64,000 nucleotides of DNA. It comes from Mycobacteroides franklinii. Its GTDB lineage: Bacteria; Actinomycetota; Actinomycetes; Mycobacteriales; Mycobacteriaceae. The position numbers were made by a program, and so were the translations under genes. A model generated the notes under the pieces. That model made no database searches and was not told the DNA's origin. It saw only the letters and a program-made list of their open reading frames with translations. The stretch lies in NCBI RefSeq assembly GCF_002013895.1, contig NZ_MAFQ01000010.1, positions 124,001-188,000 of the forward strand, written 5' to 3'. Every line of letters starts with the position of its first letter. The first letter of the stretch is position 1. Below are positions 37,419 through 45,436 of the stretch, one piece after another.

Positions 37419-37424
37419 TAATCT
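37419..37424 (+). promoter_or_regulatory. -10 element TAATCT for a near-leaderless transcript
   Basis: TAATCT ends 7 nt before the GTG that starts the DUF6653-like gene, placing +1 at or one base before the start codon. No ribosome binding site is present. Confidence 0.45.
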
Positions 37425-37431
37425 CGAACAT

Positions 37432-37857
37432 GTGAATGGCGCAGCAGCACGCCGCTGGATCTTCGAAAGGCACTGCCACCCGGTGAGCGCATGGTCACGT
37501 TGGGCGACGACACCGCTATTGCTCGTCCCGGTCTGGACCAGACGATGGCGTTCGGGAATCCCCATCGGTGTCTGGCTGGCTATCAATCCCATTATGACGC
37601 CGCCGCCGCGTGACGACAGCTCGTTCGCCACCCGGGCCATTCGCGGTGAGGAGATCTGGATGGCCAGACCCACGTCGGATCCCGCGATCACCGCGTTGAG
37701 CCTGCTCGGCAGCGCGGCACTGATGTCGGCACTTACTGCCTCGTGGCGGCGTTCGTGGGTCGGGGCGATGGCGGGAACCGTGATATCGATGGTCATCACA
37801 CTGCTGGCGTGGGGCCGGTATTCCCGAATCTGGGAGGCTACCGGAGCCGGACGATAG
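37432..37857 (+). CDS. Small membrane protein, DUF6653-like
   Basis: 141 aa. FERHCHPVSAWSRWATTPLLLVPVWTRRWR, then GVWLAINPIMTPPPRDDSSFATRAIRGEEIW, match the pattern I associate with DUF6653. Three or four hydrophobic helices (TTPLLLVPV, GIPIGVWLAINPI, ALSLLGSAALMSALT, MAGTVISMVITLLAW). Function unknown. Divergent from pheS with ~83 bp between. Confidence 0.72.
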   Translation: MNGAAARRWIFERHCHPVSAWSRWATTPLLLVPVWTRRWRSGIPIGVWLAINPIMTPPPRDDSSFATRAIRGEEIWMARPTSDPAITALSLLGSAALMSALTASWRRSWVGAMAGTVISMVITLLAWGRYSRIWEATGAGR

Positions 37858-37906
37858 CGTCCGATTTCCGCTAGCACTGCCGCAACGGCAGGGGCATGCT
37901 CAACAC

Positions 37907-39388
37907 ATGGAACTTGACGCGGAGGCCTGCTACCGAGCGGTCCAGTCCCGCGACACACGATTCGACGGGCAGTTTTTCACCGCGGTGCGCACCACCGGGA
38001 TCTATTGCCGGCCATCCTGCCCGGCGCTCACGCCGAAACCTCAGAACGTTTCATTCCACCCCACCGCGGCATCCGCGCAGGCCGCGGGATATCGGGCCTG
38101 TCGGCGGTGTCTGCCCGACGCGGCACCCGGCTCTCCGTTGTGGAATATCAAGTCCGATTTGGCCGTCCGCGCGATGCGCCTCATCGGCGACGGTGTCGTT
38201 GAACGCGAGGGTGTGGACGGATTGTCACGCGCCCTCGGGTATTCCAGTCGCCAGCTCAATAGGGTGCTGCTGGCCGAGCTCGGCGCGAGCCCACTTGCCC
38301 TGGCACGGGCCAATCGAGCCACCACCGCACGTCTGCTCATCCAGCGCACCGAACTTCCCATGTCCGATATCGCCTTTGCAGCAGGGTTTTCCAGCATCCG
38401 GCAATTCAACGACACAATCGCGGCGGTCTTTGCGACGACTCCATCGAAGTTGCGTACCGAACTCCCCCGCAGAGGCGGCATTGCGCCGGCGCCAATCCCT
38501 GGCGCCGTCAGCCTCAAACTCCCGCTGCGACAGCCTCATAACGTTGCATGGTCAACCTGGCTCCTCGAGCATCACTGTGCGCGTGGTGTGGAGGATTTTT
38601 CCGAAGGTCGCTATACCCGGGCATTGCGGATGCCGCATGGCCCAGTCATCGCGACTTTGACGGTCGCCGCCGATCAGGTGCGGACCGACCTGCAGCTCAC
38701 AGACATGCGCGACTTGGCCCCCGCCGTCGCACGTCTGCGTCATCTCCTTGATCTCGACGCCGATCCCGCGGCTGTCGACGACGCCTTGCTCTCTCACCCC
38801 GCGCTGGCTCCACTCGTGGCCGAGGCGCCTGGGATCAGGGTTCCCGGCACCGTCGACGGGGCAGAACTATTGTTGCGCACCATGATTGGTCAACAGATCT
38901 CGGTTGTTGCAGCCAATACCGCGACAGCATCCCTCGTGGCCGCCCTCGGCGAGGAAGTAACCGATGCGACGGGGCGGGTGACCCACCTGTTTCCGACCGC
39001 GGAATCTGTTGCCGCCTCAGGCGGAGAGGTGATGTCCGGCCCTGCGGCGCGGATCGCGGCAATCGTCGGGGCGGCCGACAGACTTGCGACCGGAAAGCTG
39101 GAACTGCATCACGGGATGACCGCCACCGATCTGCGTCGACAGCTGCTGGACATCAAGGGAATTGGGCCCTGGACCGCGGACTACGTGGTGATGCGCCAAC
39201 TGGCCGATCCCGATGTCCTGCTTGAGCATGATCTGGTGTTGCGGCGTGGCGCGGCCGCCGAAGGTATCGACCTCGCGGCCGCCCGTGCCAGCTCACCGTG
39301 GCGGTCCTATGTCTCCATGCACCTGTGGCGCAAGGGAATCGCCGCACAATCCCGGCAGCACACTCGAAAACCGAAGGAAATCTCGTGA
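37907..39388 (+). CDS. alkA: Ada-type regulator fused to AlkA DNA glycosylase
   Basis: 493 aa, three parts. The N-terminal Ada methylphosphotriester domain has zinc/acceptor cysteines C34, C38, C65 and C68. An AraC HTH follows (~85-185, LSRALGYSSRQLNRVLLAELGASPLALARANRATTARLL). The C-terminal AlkA domain has helix-hairpin-helix LLDIKGIGPWTADYVVMRQL and the catalytic Asp in LEHDLVLRRG. It should sense methylated phosphotriesters, regulate, and excise alkylated bases. The ogt start overlaps its stop, so damage sensing and direct reversal are co-expressed. Confidence 0.93.
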   Translation: MELDAEACYRAVQSRDTRFDGQFFTAVRTTGIYCRPSCPALTPKPQNVSFHPTAASAQAAGYRACRRCLPDAAPGSPLWNIKSDLAVRAMRLIGDGVVEREGVDGLSRALGYSSRQLNRVLLAELGASPLALARANRATTARLLIQRTELPMSDIAFAAGFSSIRQFNDTIAAVFATTPSKLRTELPRRGGIAPAPIPGAVSLKLPLRQPHNVAWSTWLLEHHCARGVEDFSEGRYTRALRMPHGPVIATLTVAADQVRTDLQLTDMRDLAPAVARLRHLLDLDADPAAVDDALLSHPALAPLVAEAPGIRVPGTVDGAELLLRTMIGQQISVVAANTATASLVAALGEEVTDATGRVTHLFPTAESVAASGGEVMSGPAARIAAIVGAADRLATGKLELHHGMTATDLRRQLLDIKGIGPWTADYVVMRQLADPDVLLEHDLVLRRGAAAEGIDLAAARASSPWRSYVSMHLWRKGIAAQSRQHTRKPKEIS

Positions 39389-39888
39389 CCGATCATGCGA
39401 CTCTCACCACTCCGGTGGGGCCATTCACCGCCATCGTCGACGACGCCGGTGCCGTTCTAGCATCGGGATGGACCGACTCGCCCGAACTGCTGCGTGCGTT
39501 GATCCACCCGTCATTGCGTCCACTGACACTGACACGCAAGCGTGATCTCGGGAAAGTCACCGAGGCGATCACTGACTATCATGCGGGCGATCTGACCAGC
39601 ATCGATTCGATCCCGGTCGCCCAACATTCCGGAGAGTTCATCCGGCACGCCTGGGATGTGCTGCGGACGGTGGATCCGCAAGCGCCCATCACCTACAGCG
39701 AGTTCGCCATCCGCGCGGGACGTCCCGCCGCCATCCGCGCCGCCGCCAGCGCCTGCGCGCGCAATGCGGCGGCGTTGTTCGTCCCGTGCCATCGGGTCTT
39801 TCGGATCGGAGGTGCGTTGGGTGGCTTTCGCTACGGCCTCCCGATCAAGCAATGGCTACTTGACCATGAGGCCGCCGGCGCTCGCTGA
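39385..39888 (+). CDS. ogt: Methylated-DNA--protein-cysteine methyltransferase
   Basis: Suicide repair of O6-methylguanine. The acceptor Cys is in the PCHRVF motif, preceded by RAAASACARNAAALFV and followed by GALGGFRYGLPIKQWLLDHE. 167 aa from GTG (VTDHATLTTPVGPF), which overlaps the alkA stop as GTGA. The usual acceptor-region Asn in the Ogt/MGMT turn (RxV...N) reads as CARNAAA. The last 44 bp overlap the convergent rhomboid-like gene. Confidence 0.94.
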   Translation: MTDHATLTTPVGPFTAIVDDAGAVLASGWTDSPELLRALIHPSLRPLTLTRKRDLGKVTEAITDYHAGDLTSIDSIPVAQHSGEFIRHAWDVLRTVDPQAPITYSEFAIRAGRPAAIRAAASACARNAAALFVPCHRVFRIGGALGGFRYGLPIKQWLLDHEAAGAR

Positions 39889-40630
39889 CCCAGTGAGTGA
39901 TCAGTATTGCCGCGGCGCCGGCGGGCAGAGCGACGGCAAGCGTCTGGCCATCTTCGGAGAACAACATCAGCGCAAAAAGACCACCAAAAGCCAAGAGTGA
40001 CAGCCGAAGGGGCGACCAACGCGGCGTATGAAGGGGGGCCAGGTGGCCCACCACCATGCCCAGCAATAACGCCGTGAGGTGGCCAACCTCGGTGAAGGTT
40101 TGGTTGCACACGATGGAGACGACCCCAATGGTGATCCATCCCCATATCCAGGACACCCGCCACCGCGGCGAGATCGAGTAGGTAAGCGCTCCAAGGACGG
40201 CCGCGGTTCCGTAACTCATTCCGACATCGCTGGCGCGCGCAATGGACACGGGGGCCCAATGAAGCCAGATGGCCAATGCGAGGCCTGAGCTGACGATGAG
40301 CGTGGCCCCGATGTGTCCCAAGACAAATGTCAGCGCCAGTCGTCCGCTGCGCCATTGCAGTTCCGCAAGCGCAAGGATACTCACGAGGCCAGGGAGCCAC
40401 AGGTAGATCGGCCCGGCATCCGTCACGAACGCGCTGCCGATGAGAGTGCCCAGGTGTCCCTGGTGGAGATTGTGCAGGTTGGTGCTCGCATGGGCGATGA
40501 CCCTGTCTTGCATCCGCGGGCCCTCCGCGACCAATACGGTGGCGACCACGACCAGGGCCGCCGCATAGCCAATCGTCACGCGCAGCCGGACTAGCGCGGC
40601 CCACACTCTCCGCATGACCCATGATCGCAC
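39845..40630 (-). CDS. Rhomboid-like membrane protein
   Basis: 261 aa, about six helices. GHIGATLIVSSGLALAIW, SDVGMSYGTAAVLGALTY and FTEVGHLTALLLGMVVGHL fit the rhomboid-like family of actinobacteria. Ser in GMSYG and His in VGHLTA could form the intramembrane dyad, so proteolysis is possible but unproven. GTG start 3 bp after the adenylate cyclase stop, implying one operon. The 3' end overlaps ogt by 44 bp on the opposite strand. Confidence 0.78.
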   Translation of the reverse strand: MRSWVMRRVWAALVRLRVTIGYAAALVVVATVLVAEGPRMQDRVIAHASTNLHNLHQGHLGTLIGSAFVTDAGPIYLWLPGLVSILALAELQWRSGRLALTFVLGHIGATLIVSSGLALAIWLHWAPVSIARASDVGMSYGTAAVLGALTYSISPRWRVSWIWGWITIGVVSIVCNQTFTEVGHLTALLLGMVVGHLAPLHTPRWSPLRLSLLAFGGLFALMLFSEDGQTLAVALPAGAAAILITHWVSERRRPHGQVAIA

Positions 40631-40633
40631 CGT

Positions 40634-41644
40634 CTAGATGCGACCGTCATCTCCCGAGGCTGGCAGCTCTCTGCGAGTTTCGAGCAGGTACATCTTCATA
40701 TTCTCCGGCACCCCGGCGGGTCGGCTGGAGAATAAGGGCCGTCGCACCGGCGTGGGCGTCAGACCCATGTGGTCGAGAAATACCAGCGGCACCTTCGCCA
40801 GCGCGGGCTGCGAAATGGCCAGCCCGCCCTTCGCGGCACTCTCCATGACGCGGGCCGCGATGTTCACGTCGACACCAAGCCAATCCGACCCGATACGCTG
40901 CGGCATGCCGGTGTGGATACCGATCCGCAACACCGGCGTGTATCCCTGGATCTCAACGTTTTTCAACGCCTCGCGGGCGGGAATGACCGCACGCAGTGCG
41001 GTTACCGGATCATCGAAGACCGCCATGATGCCATCGCCCATGCGCTTGACGACCTGTCCCCCGGCGCTGAGCATCGGCGGCTCAGAGACGGACGCCACCC
41101 GGCGCAGCAGCTTCAGAGTTGCCTCATCACCGGCTTCAAGTGCCCATCCGGAGAAGCCGACAAGATCGGTGAAGACCAGGGTGACTTCGCGATTGGCCGG
41201 CTGCTTGCTGACCTTCTCGGTGAAGGCCTGCCAAATCTGCAATGCGCCGAACCCGAACTCGCGGACCGCGGTGTCTCTGTCGGTCACCAACCGGTCGGCG
41301 GCGCGCGCGACTGCACTTGCCCCGCCAAAACCACTGGTGGACAACGGGTCACCGAAGTAGGGGTCGCCCGGTAGGGACCGTCGCGCACGGCGCACTGCGG
41401 CCACGACCGCAGGGTCGCGATCCATTTTACGGAACCAGCTACCGGCGGTACGTGACGCGCGTGCGATGTGGCGGGCGGCGGGCTCTACTGGCTCGATGTC
41501 ATCCTCGGTCTTCGCGGCGCCGTCTGGCTCCAGGGCGGGGTCATGCCGCACAGGTCCACGGGTGCGGCCTCGCCTGCGCTTACGGATCCCAGTGTCGTAC
41601 TCACCGTCCGGTTCGGCATCGAGGCCTGACGGCTCGACATCCAC
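40634..41644 (-). CDS. Class III adenylate cyclase (Rv1647-like)
   Basis: 336 aa soluble cyclase making cAMP. The N-terminal ~60 residues are charged and disordered; a helical region (RKMDRDPAVVAAVRRARRSLPGDPYFGDPLSTSG) precedes the catalytic domain with VTLVFTDLVGFSGWAL (metal Asp), VKRMGDGIMAVFDDP (second metal Asp) and GIHTGMPQRIGSDWLGVDVNIAARVME (transition-state Asn/Arg). First gene of a leaderless unit with the rhomboid-like gene. Confidence 0.92.
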   Translation of the reverse strand: MDVEPSGLDAEPDGEYDTGIRKRRRGRTRGPVRHDPALEPDGAAKTEDDIEPVEPAARHIARASRTAGSWFRKMDRDPAVVAAVRRARRSLPGDPYFGDPLSTSGFGGASAVARAADRLVTDRDTAVREFGFGALQIWQAFTEKVSKQPANREVTLVFTDLVGFSGWALEAGDEATLKLLRRVASVSEPPMLSAGGQVVKRMGDGIMAVFDDPVTALRAVIPAREALKNVEIQGYTPVLRIGIHTGMPQRIGSDWLGVDVNIAARVMESAAKGGLAISQPALAKVPLVFLDHMGLTPTPVRRPLFSSRPAGVPENMKMYLLETRRELPASGDDGRI

Positions 41645-41650
41645 GGGCTC

Positions 41651-41656
41651 AGCCTA
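41651..41656 (-). promoter_or_regulatory. -10 element TAGGCT for leaderless cyclase transcript
   Basis: On the minus strand TAGGCT ends 7 nt before the GTG start of the adenylate cyclase, so +1 coincides with the start codon; no ribosome binding site is present. Confidence 0.5.
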
Positions 41657-42330
41657 TGTGCTGGTGTGTGTGGCGGCAATCTTGTGGTTGCCAGTGTCGC
41701 CAGGTTCGCGCGCGGCACGTTAGGTCCTGCTCATCGCCCATTGGCGCTGGTAGTAGCGGCGTGGAGCGTCGGACACGTTTGGCAAACCGTTGTCATCACC
41801 AGCGACGTGGCCGTTGAGAGCGCTGGTGATCGCCCGCAGCGTGCGTGATAGCCGCCACACAGGGGGCCCATGATGACATCCAACACTGCCGGCCCGGATT
41901 CGCTGACGTGCAAGTACTTCGCGAATCTGCGGACCGCGTCTGCGACGACGACTGGGAGATCAACCGCGCGGCGCTCGATATCTTCCACATCCAGATTCCG
42001 AAGCTGCGATACGTCTTAATCCCCCGACCTTCTTTGGCGCCCGACGTGGACACCCGCTCGGGCAGTGTTCTTTCGGTTGTTCGGCAAGGCGGTGCGGCTG
42101 GTGTGCGGCCAGCTGTCGACTGATGCACCACTGGTCGAAGCCTCAAAGACCACCGCTGCGTCCAGGGAGAGGCGGGGCATCCGATGTGTTACGTACCGCC
42201 GCCGGTTCCGCCAAGATCGCTCGCGCGGATGGTCGAGTTATTCAACTCTGTTGTCTCGCTGATTGGCCCGATGTGGGCGAATCAGGGGGTCGCGACGTCC
42301 TGTAACACCTGTTTACGCAGCTTTTACAGG
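41657..42330. other. Gene-poor stretch with two antiparallel unsupported frames
   Basis: No gene here is convincing. On the plus strand a 92-codon frame from 41845 contains the protein-like run VCDDDWEINRAALDIFHIQI. On the minus strand an 85-codon frame from GTG 41988 reads VEDIERRAVDLPVVVADAV, then RRFAKYLHVSESGPAVLDVI. Third-position GC is similar in both, so I cannot choose between them; either could be a remnant of a decayed gene. A 10-bp inverted repeat also lies here. Confidence 0.4.
41795..41830. repeat. 10-bp inverted repeat
   Basis: ATCACCAGCG at 41795-41804 is exactly complementary to CGCTGGTGAT at 41821-41830, with 16 nt between. No T-tract follows on either strand, so it is not a standard terminator. 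It may be an operator or a remnant of a mobile-element end. Confidence 0.5.
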
Positions 42331-42757
42331 CCTTTACTATGGCGTAGGACACATTTTCGGAAGGAGTATTTCTGTCGTCTGACAGACGAAATCAGCAATT
42401 CGGGCTATGGGTTAACTCCGCCGTGGGAGGTTCGACACACTCTGTTCACCGGGTGATTCTCCCAGCATAAGAACATATTTGGACAGCCTGACCTTTGTTA
42501 ATTAGCCACGTCTAGCAACGCGGCATCAACTCACACTGAACGAAACTCGAAAGTGAGCTTCCGTGTCCCAGTTGCCGGATTCTGTGAAAAACCTGTGAAA
42601 ACTGACCTGCGGCGACGATTCCGTCGGCGTATCTTTCCGTCAGCTCACATAACGGACTCATCACACCGACACGTAATCGACGACGCTGCACAGCTCCCAA
42701 AACTTCAGGTATTGGTCCACCACTCTTCACATCCGCAAGTGGAAACGAGGCATCCAC
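42331..42757 (+). promoter_or_regulatory. AT-rich upstream region of the porin operon
   Basis: About 430 bp of clearly AT-richer DNA with no supported gene, ahead of the MspA-type porin. It contains -10-like TACTAT around 42334 and a TTAATTA stretch around 42496, and a 15-bp palindrome. M. smegmatis mspA is also preceded by a long untranslated leader and distant promoter, so a similar design is likely. Exact promoter not determined. Confidence 0.45.
42375..42389. promoter_or_regulatory. 15-bp perfect palindrome, candidate operator
   Basis: TCGTCTG-A-CAGACGA is a perfect 7+1+7 palindrome in the AT-rich region upstream of the porin gene, just after an AAGGAG run that precedes no start codon. 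It has the size of a dimeric repressor site. The regulator is unknown. Confidence 0.45.
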
Positions 42758-43390
42758 ATGGCAGTACGTAAGCGCGTCGGCGCCGTCATGGCGCTGGTCA
42801 CTGCGATCTGCACTCTGGCAACGGCACCGGCGAACGCCGATCCCGTCACGATGGCACCTCAGACATATACGAAGGTGACTCGAGACGGCTGGACTCTGGT
42901 GATCCGGATCGACCACGAGACCATCAACTCGGTGCCCAACCTGGCAGAGGCCTCCAACTCACGCGAGGCGTTCGTGACCTTCGACGCGACAGCGATCGCC
43001 ACCGGCGGATCGGCCCCGATCACCGACAGCCTTTTCATCGCAGGCTACCAACTGGGCTGCCAGACGGACGTCTCCAGCGGTCTGCAGATCGGTGGTACCG
43101 GTGGTCTTGCCGGGTCGGTGGGTTACAGCGGTGGACCGAGCGTCGGAGGTTCCGGTGGTCTCGCCGGTTTCGTGCAGACCATTCTGCAGCCCGGAGTGAT
43201 CACGGACCTGCCGCTGGCCAACATGGCGCTCAGCGATAGCGGAAAGGCCATGCTGGACGTAGACAATCTGCACATCAAGGCGGATGCTTGCGGTGGAGAT
43301 GTCACCATCCGCTCGTATGTCTATCTGCGAATCTCGACCGCTTCCGCGCATACTGAGTTCGCCATCTACGGCGACCCGATGAAGATTTAA
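42758..43390 (+). CDS. MspA-family porin-like protein
   Basis: 210 aa. Signal peptide with basic start and hydrophobic core, cleavage after ANA at residue 27. The mature part has MspA-type strands (WTLVIRIDHETINSVPNLAEA, FVTFDATAIATGG, SLFIAGYQLGCQTDVSSGLQIGGTGGLAG) and the closing TEFAIYGDPMKI, comparable to the TTYGEPWNMN ending of MspA. Two Cys (GCQTD, DACGGD) may pair. A Gly-rich insert (GLAGSVGYSGGPSVGGSGGLAGF) is unusual, and overall divergence means channel activity is inferred. Co-transcribed with the next gene. Confidence 0.78.
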   Translation: MAVRKRVGAVMALVTAICTLATAPANADPVTMAPQTYTKVTRDGWTLVIRIDHETINSVPNLAEASNSREAFVTFDATAIATGGSAPITDSLFIAGYQLGCQTDVSSGLQIGGTGGLAGSVGYSGGPSVGGSGGLAGFVQTILQPGVITDLPLANMALSDSGKAMLDVDNLHIKADACGGDVTIRSYVYLRISTASAHTEFAIYGDPMKI

Positions 43391-43403
43391 GGAGGAGATC
43401 TCT

Positions 43404-43958
43404 ATGCCGAAGAGAAAGATCGCCGCCACTGCGGCCGGTGTGGCCGGAGCTCTCGCTTTGGCAGGATTCGCCGCCCCCACGGCAGCCGCCGACCCGCCGG
43501 GTATTCCGTTCGTGCCCGGCGTGCCTGCGCCACTGCCAGCCACTCCGGGTAGCTACACGTACATCTACAACAACTTCCCGGCGGTGGCGCCGGCCACGGT
43601 CGACGCCCGCGGGGTAAAGATCGCGGCGAACGCCGACCCGGCGGCGGGTGCCGCCGGTCTCCCGGGCAGCAAGTTGGGTAACAGTGCCCATCCGGCCAAC
43701 GTGCTGACTTCGTCGAGTACCCGGTATGGCATCCAGGGCGGCGCCACTCCCGCTGCCCCAGCCAGCACCACTGGCGTGCAGTTCGGTGCGGGTAACGAGA
43801 GTCCCGCACTGGAGGATGCGCATGGTCAGGCGCCGCAGAGCGTCGCCGCGATCGAGGCCACCGCTCCGACGGTGATGCCGGGTGCACCCACGCCGCCGGT
43901 GCTGGAATCACCGGACGGTCAGCCACCGAAGCCTGCGGAGGCTCCGGCCGGCGGTTAG
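43404..43958 (+). CDS. Secreted Pro/Ala-rich protein downstream of the porin
   Basis: 184 aa with signal peptide (KRKIAATAAGVAGALALAGFAAPTAAA-DPP) and no membrane segment. The mature protein is Pro/Ala/Gly-rich, with only a short folded-looking core (SYTYIYNNFPAVAPATVDARGVKIAANAD) and an acidic Pro-rich tail. 13 bp after the porin stop with a GGAGGAG ribosome site, and followed by a terminator, so it is the second and last gene of the unit. It may accompany the porin in the outer envelope, by inference. Confidence 0.8.
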   Translation: MPKRKIAATAAGVAGALALAGFAAPTAAADPPGIPFVPGVPAPLPATPGSYTYIYNNFPAVAPATVDARGVKIAANADPAAGAAGLPGSKLGNSAHPANVLTSSSTRYGIQGGATPAAPASTTGVQFGAGNESPALEDAHGQAPQSVAAIEATAPTVMPGAPTPPVLESPDGQPPKPAEAPAGG

Positions 43959-43967
43959 GCCTGATTC

Positions 43968-44010
43968 AAGAAAACGGGATCACTCCACCACGGGGTGATC
44001 CCGTTTTCTT
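43968..44010 (+). terminator. Strong intrinsic terminator of the porin operon
   Basis: A 16-bp perfect stem (AAGAAAACGGGATCAC against GTGATCCCGTTTTCTT) with an 11-nt loop. The right arm ends in TTTTCTT, and the left arm supplies the same signal on the minus strand, so it may work in both directions. Confidence 0.85.
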
Positions 44011-44068
44011 GTACGCCCAGTCGATCGCTCGCTGATAGCTTCAGGCCAAGAACGAGGGGCGGGGATGA

Positions 44069-44221
44069 ATCTGTCGAGAACAAAAAGCTTGGCAGACAAA
44101 GGCGGACGCATTTCTGGCAGCCGCGACGAAACTCGGATCGATCATCAGCACCGCCGCAGACGCGATGGCGAAAACGGAGGGCGGGATCGCGAACAACCCG
44201 GAGTTGGGCGGGGCCAAGTGA
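44069..44221 (+). pseudogene. Remnant of a WXG100/ESAT-6-like gene (C-terminal half only)
   Basis: After an in-frame TGA the frame reads QKAWQTKADAFLAAATKLGS then IISTAADAMAKTEGGIANN and stops after PELGGAK. This resembles the second helix and tail of WXG100 proteins (W-x7-F, AAATKLG, ADAMAKTEG). No start codon, ribosome site or first helix is present; directly upstream is the porin terminator. Type VII secretion substrates normally occur as pairs beside esx genes, none of which are here. Probably a decayed, non-expressed fragment. Confidence 0.5.
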
Positions 44222-44273
44222 CTCCTGGGCCCCGCCGATAACCCGCGGCTTCGAACCGACGACGGCAAAATAG

Positions 44274-44344
44274 AGCGAGTGACGGGACTCGAACCCGTGT
44301 GAACGGCTTTGCAGGCCGGTGCCTAGCCTCTCAGCCACACCCGC
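44274..44344 (-). tRNA. tRNA-Cys (GCA)
   Basis: Minus-strand cloverleaf of 71 nt: acceptor GCGGGTG pairs with CACTCGC (one G-T), D-arm with GGCTGAGAGGCTAGGC, anticodon loop CTGCAAA with GCA, T-loop GGTTCGACTCC. Discriminator base is T, the tRNA-Cys identity base. The 3' CCA is not encoded. A T-rich run (TATTTTGCC) follows and may end transcription. Confidence 0.95.
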
Positions 44345-44413
44345 GTCGAGCACCGATAATGCCGAAGTACGGTGCGCGACACGAGTGTTGGACTCAGAGT
44401 GATCCCAGGGTGC

Positions 44414-45370
44414 CTAGCCGGTGAGGCGGGAGTAATCCGCGCCGGTGAGTTCCACCGACTTCTCCCACAGCTGTGCCGCCAGCTTGGGGTCACGTGCTTC
44501 GTTGTTCCGGGGCGCGCGTGCCACCGGTCCGCGGGCACCTGTCAGCTGTGTGGGGCCGAGGTAGTCGTCGGGCTGAACATCGGGCATCGATGCTGCGTAC
44601 AGCTCGGCCTCGGCGCCCTGACGCTCGTCCTGGAGGACCAGGCCCATGCCGAAGTAGAAGGCCTTATGCAGCCCGGGGATCTTCGGGATCATGGAGTCGA
44701 ACAGGTTGGTGGCGGCCACTCCGGGGTGCACGTTCACTGACAGCAGCGAGGATCCGGCGGCAGCGGACTTACGGGCCAGTTCCGAGCCGAACAGCATGCA
44801 TGCCAGCTTCGAGGCGCGATACGCGGTCATGCGGTTGTACCGGCGCTGAGTGAAGTTCAGGTCATCGACCTTCAGGTTGTTGCGTCCCTGCGCGTGCGCG
44901 ACGCTACCCAGCGAGATCACCCGTGGCGCGTTGGCGGCCAGCAGTGAAGGCAGCAGCGCGTCGGTTAGCACGAAGTGACCGAGGTGGTTCACGCCGATCT
45001 GCATCTCAAACCCCTCGGCAGTGCGCTGCAACGGGATCGCCATGACCCCCGCGTTGTTCAGCAGCACGTCGATGGTGGGCGCCTGGGTACGAATGGCGTC
45101 CGCAGCGGACCGCACCGACGCAAGGCTGGTGAGGTCCAGCTCGACGAGCGCATGGTCAGCGTTCGGGCCCAGTGCGCGCACCTTGTCCAGCGCCGCACGG
45201 CCTGTCTGCTGGTTGCGGCAGGCAAGCACCACGCGGGCGCCGGCCCGGGCAAGTGCCTCCGCGGCGACTAGACCGAGGCCGTTGTTCGCACCGGTGATGA
45301 CGTGCGTCTTGCCGGTCTGGTCGGGAACGTCCGACTCGCGAAAATGCCTGATCTGCAGGGGTGCGGGCAT
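44414..45370 (-). CDS. Short-chain dehydrogenase/reductase
   Basis: 318 aa from the ATG at MPAPLQIRHF, with GAGGAA upstream. NAD(P)-binding TGANNGLG, LDLTSLASVRSAADAI, the NNAG motif, Ser in VISLGSVAH and the YxxxK pair in AYRASK. The sequence type resembles the retinol-dehydrogenase/light-dependent protochlorophyllide-reductase-like SDRs common in mycobacteria. Substrate unknown. Separate from tsnR by ~66 bp. Confidence 0.88.
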   Translation of the reverse strand: MPAPLQIRHFRESDVPDQTGKTHVITGANNGLGLVAAEALARAGARVVLACRNQQTGRAALDKVRALGPNADHALVELDLTSLASVRSAADAIRTQAPTIDVLLNNAGVMAIPLQRTAEGFEMQIGVNHLGHFVLTDALLPSLLAANAPRVISLGSVAHAQGRNNLKVDDLNFTQRRYNRMTAYRASKLACMLFGSELARKSAAAGSSLLSVNVHPGVAATNLFDSMIPKIPGLHKAFYFGMGLVLQDERQGAEAELYAASMPDVQPDDYLGPTQLTGARGPVARAPRNNEARDPKLAAQLWEKSVELTGADYSRLTG

Positions 45371-45436
45371 GAGGTTCCTCAATCCGTGGAAGTTACTAGT
45401 ACTCGTTGTTACGGTTTTGTCGGATAGTACTGGAGG

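Noticed and set aside
37349..37431. Possible T-box or other leader upstream of pheS
   Set aside because: The gap is short, has no stem series or T-box sequence, and the -10 suggests an almost leaderless transcript.
37425..37440. TCGAAC followed by ATGTGAATG as a possible LexA (SOS) box
   Set aside because: Only the left half-site fits; the right half (GTTCGA) is absent, and the gene there is not a repair gene.
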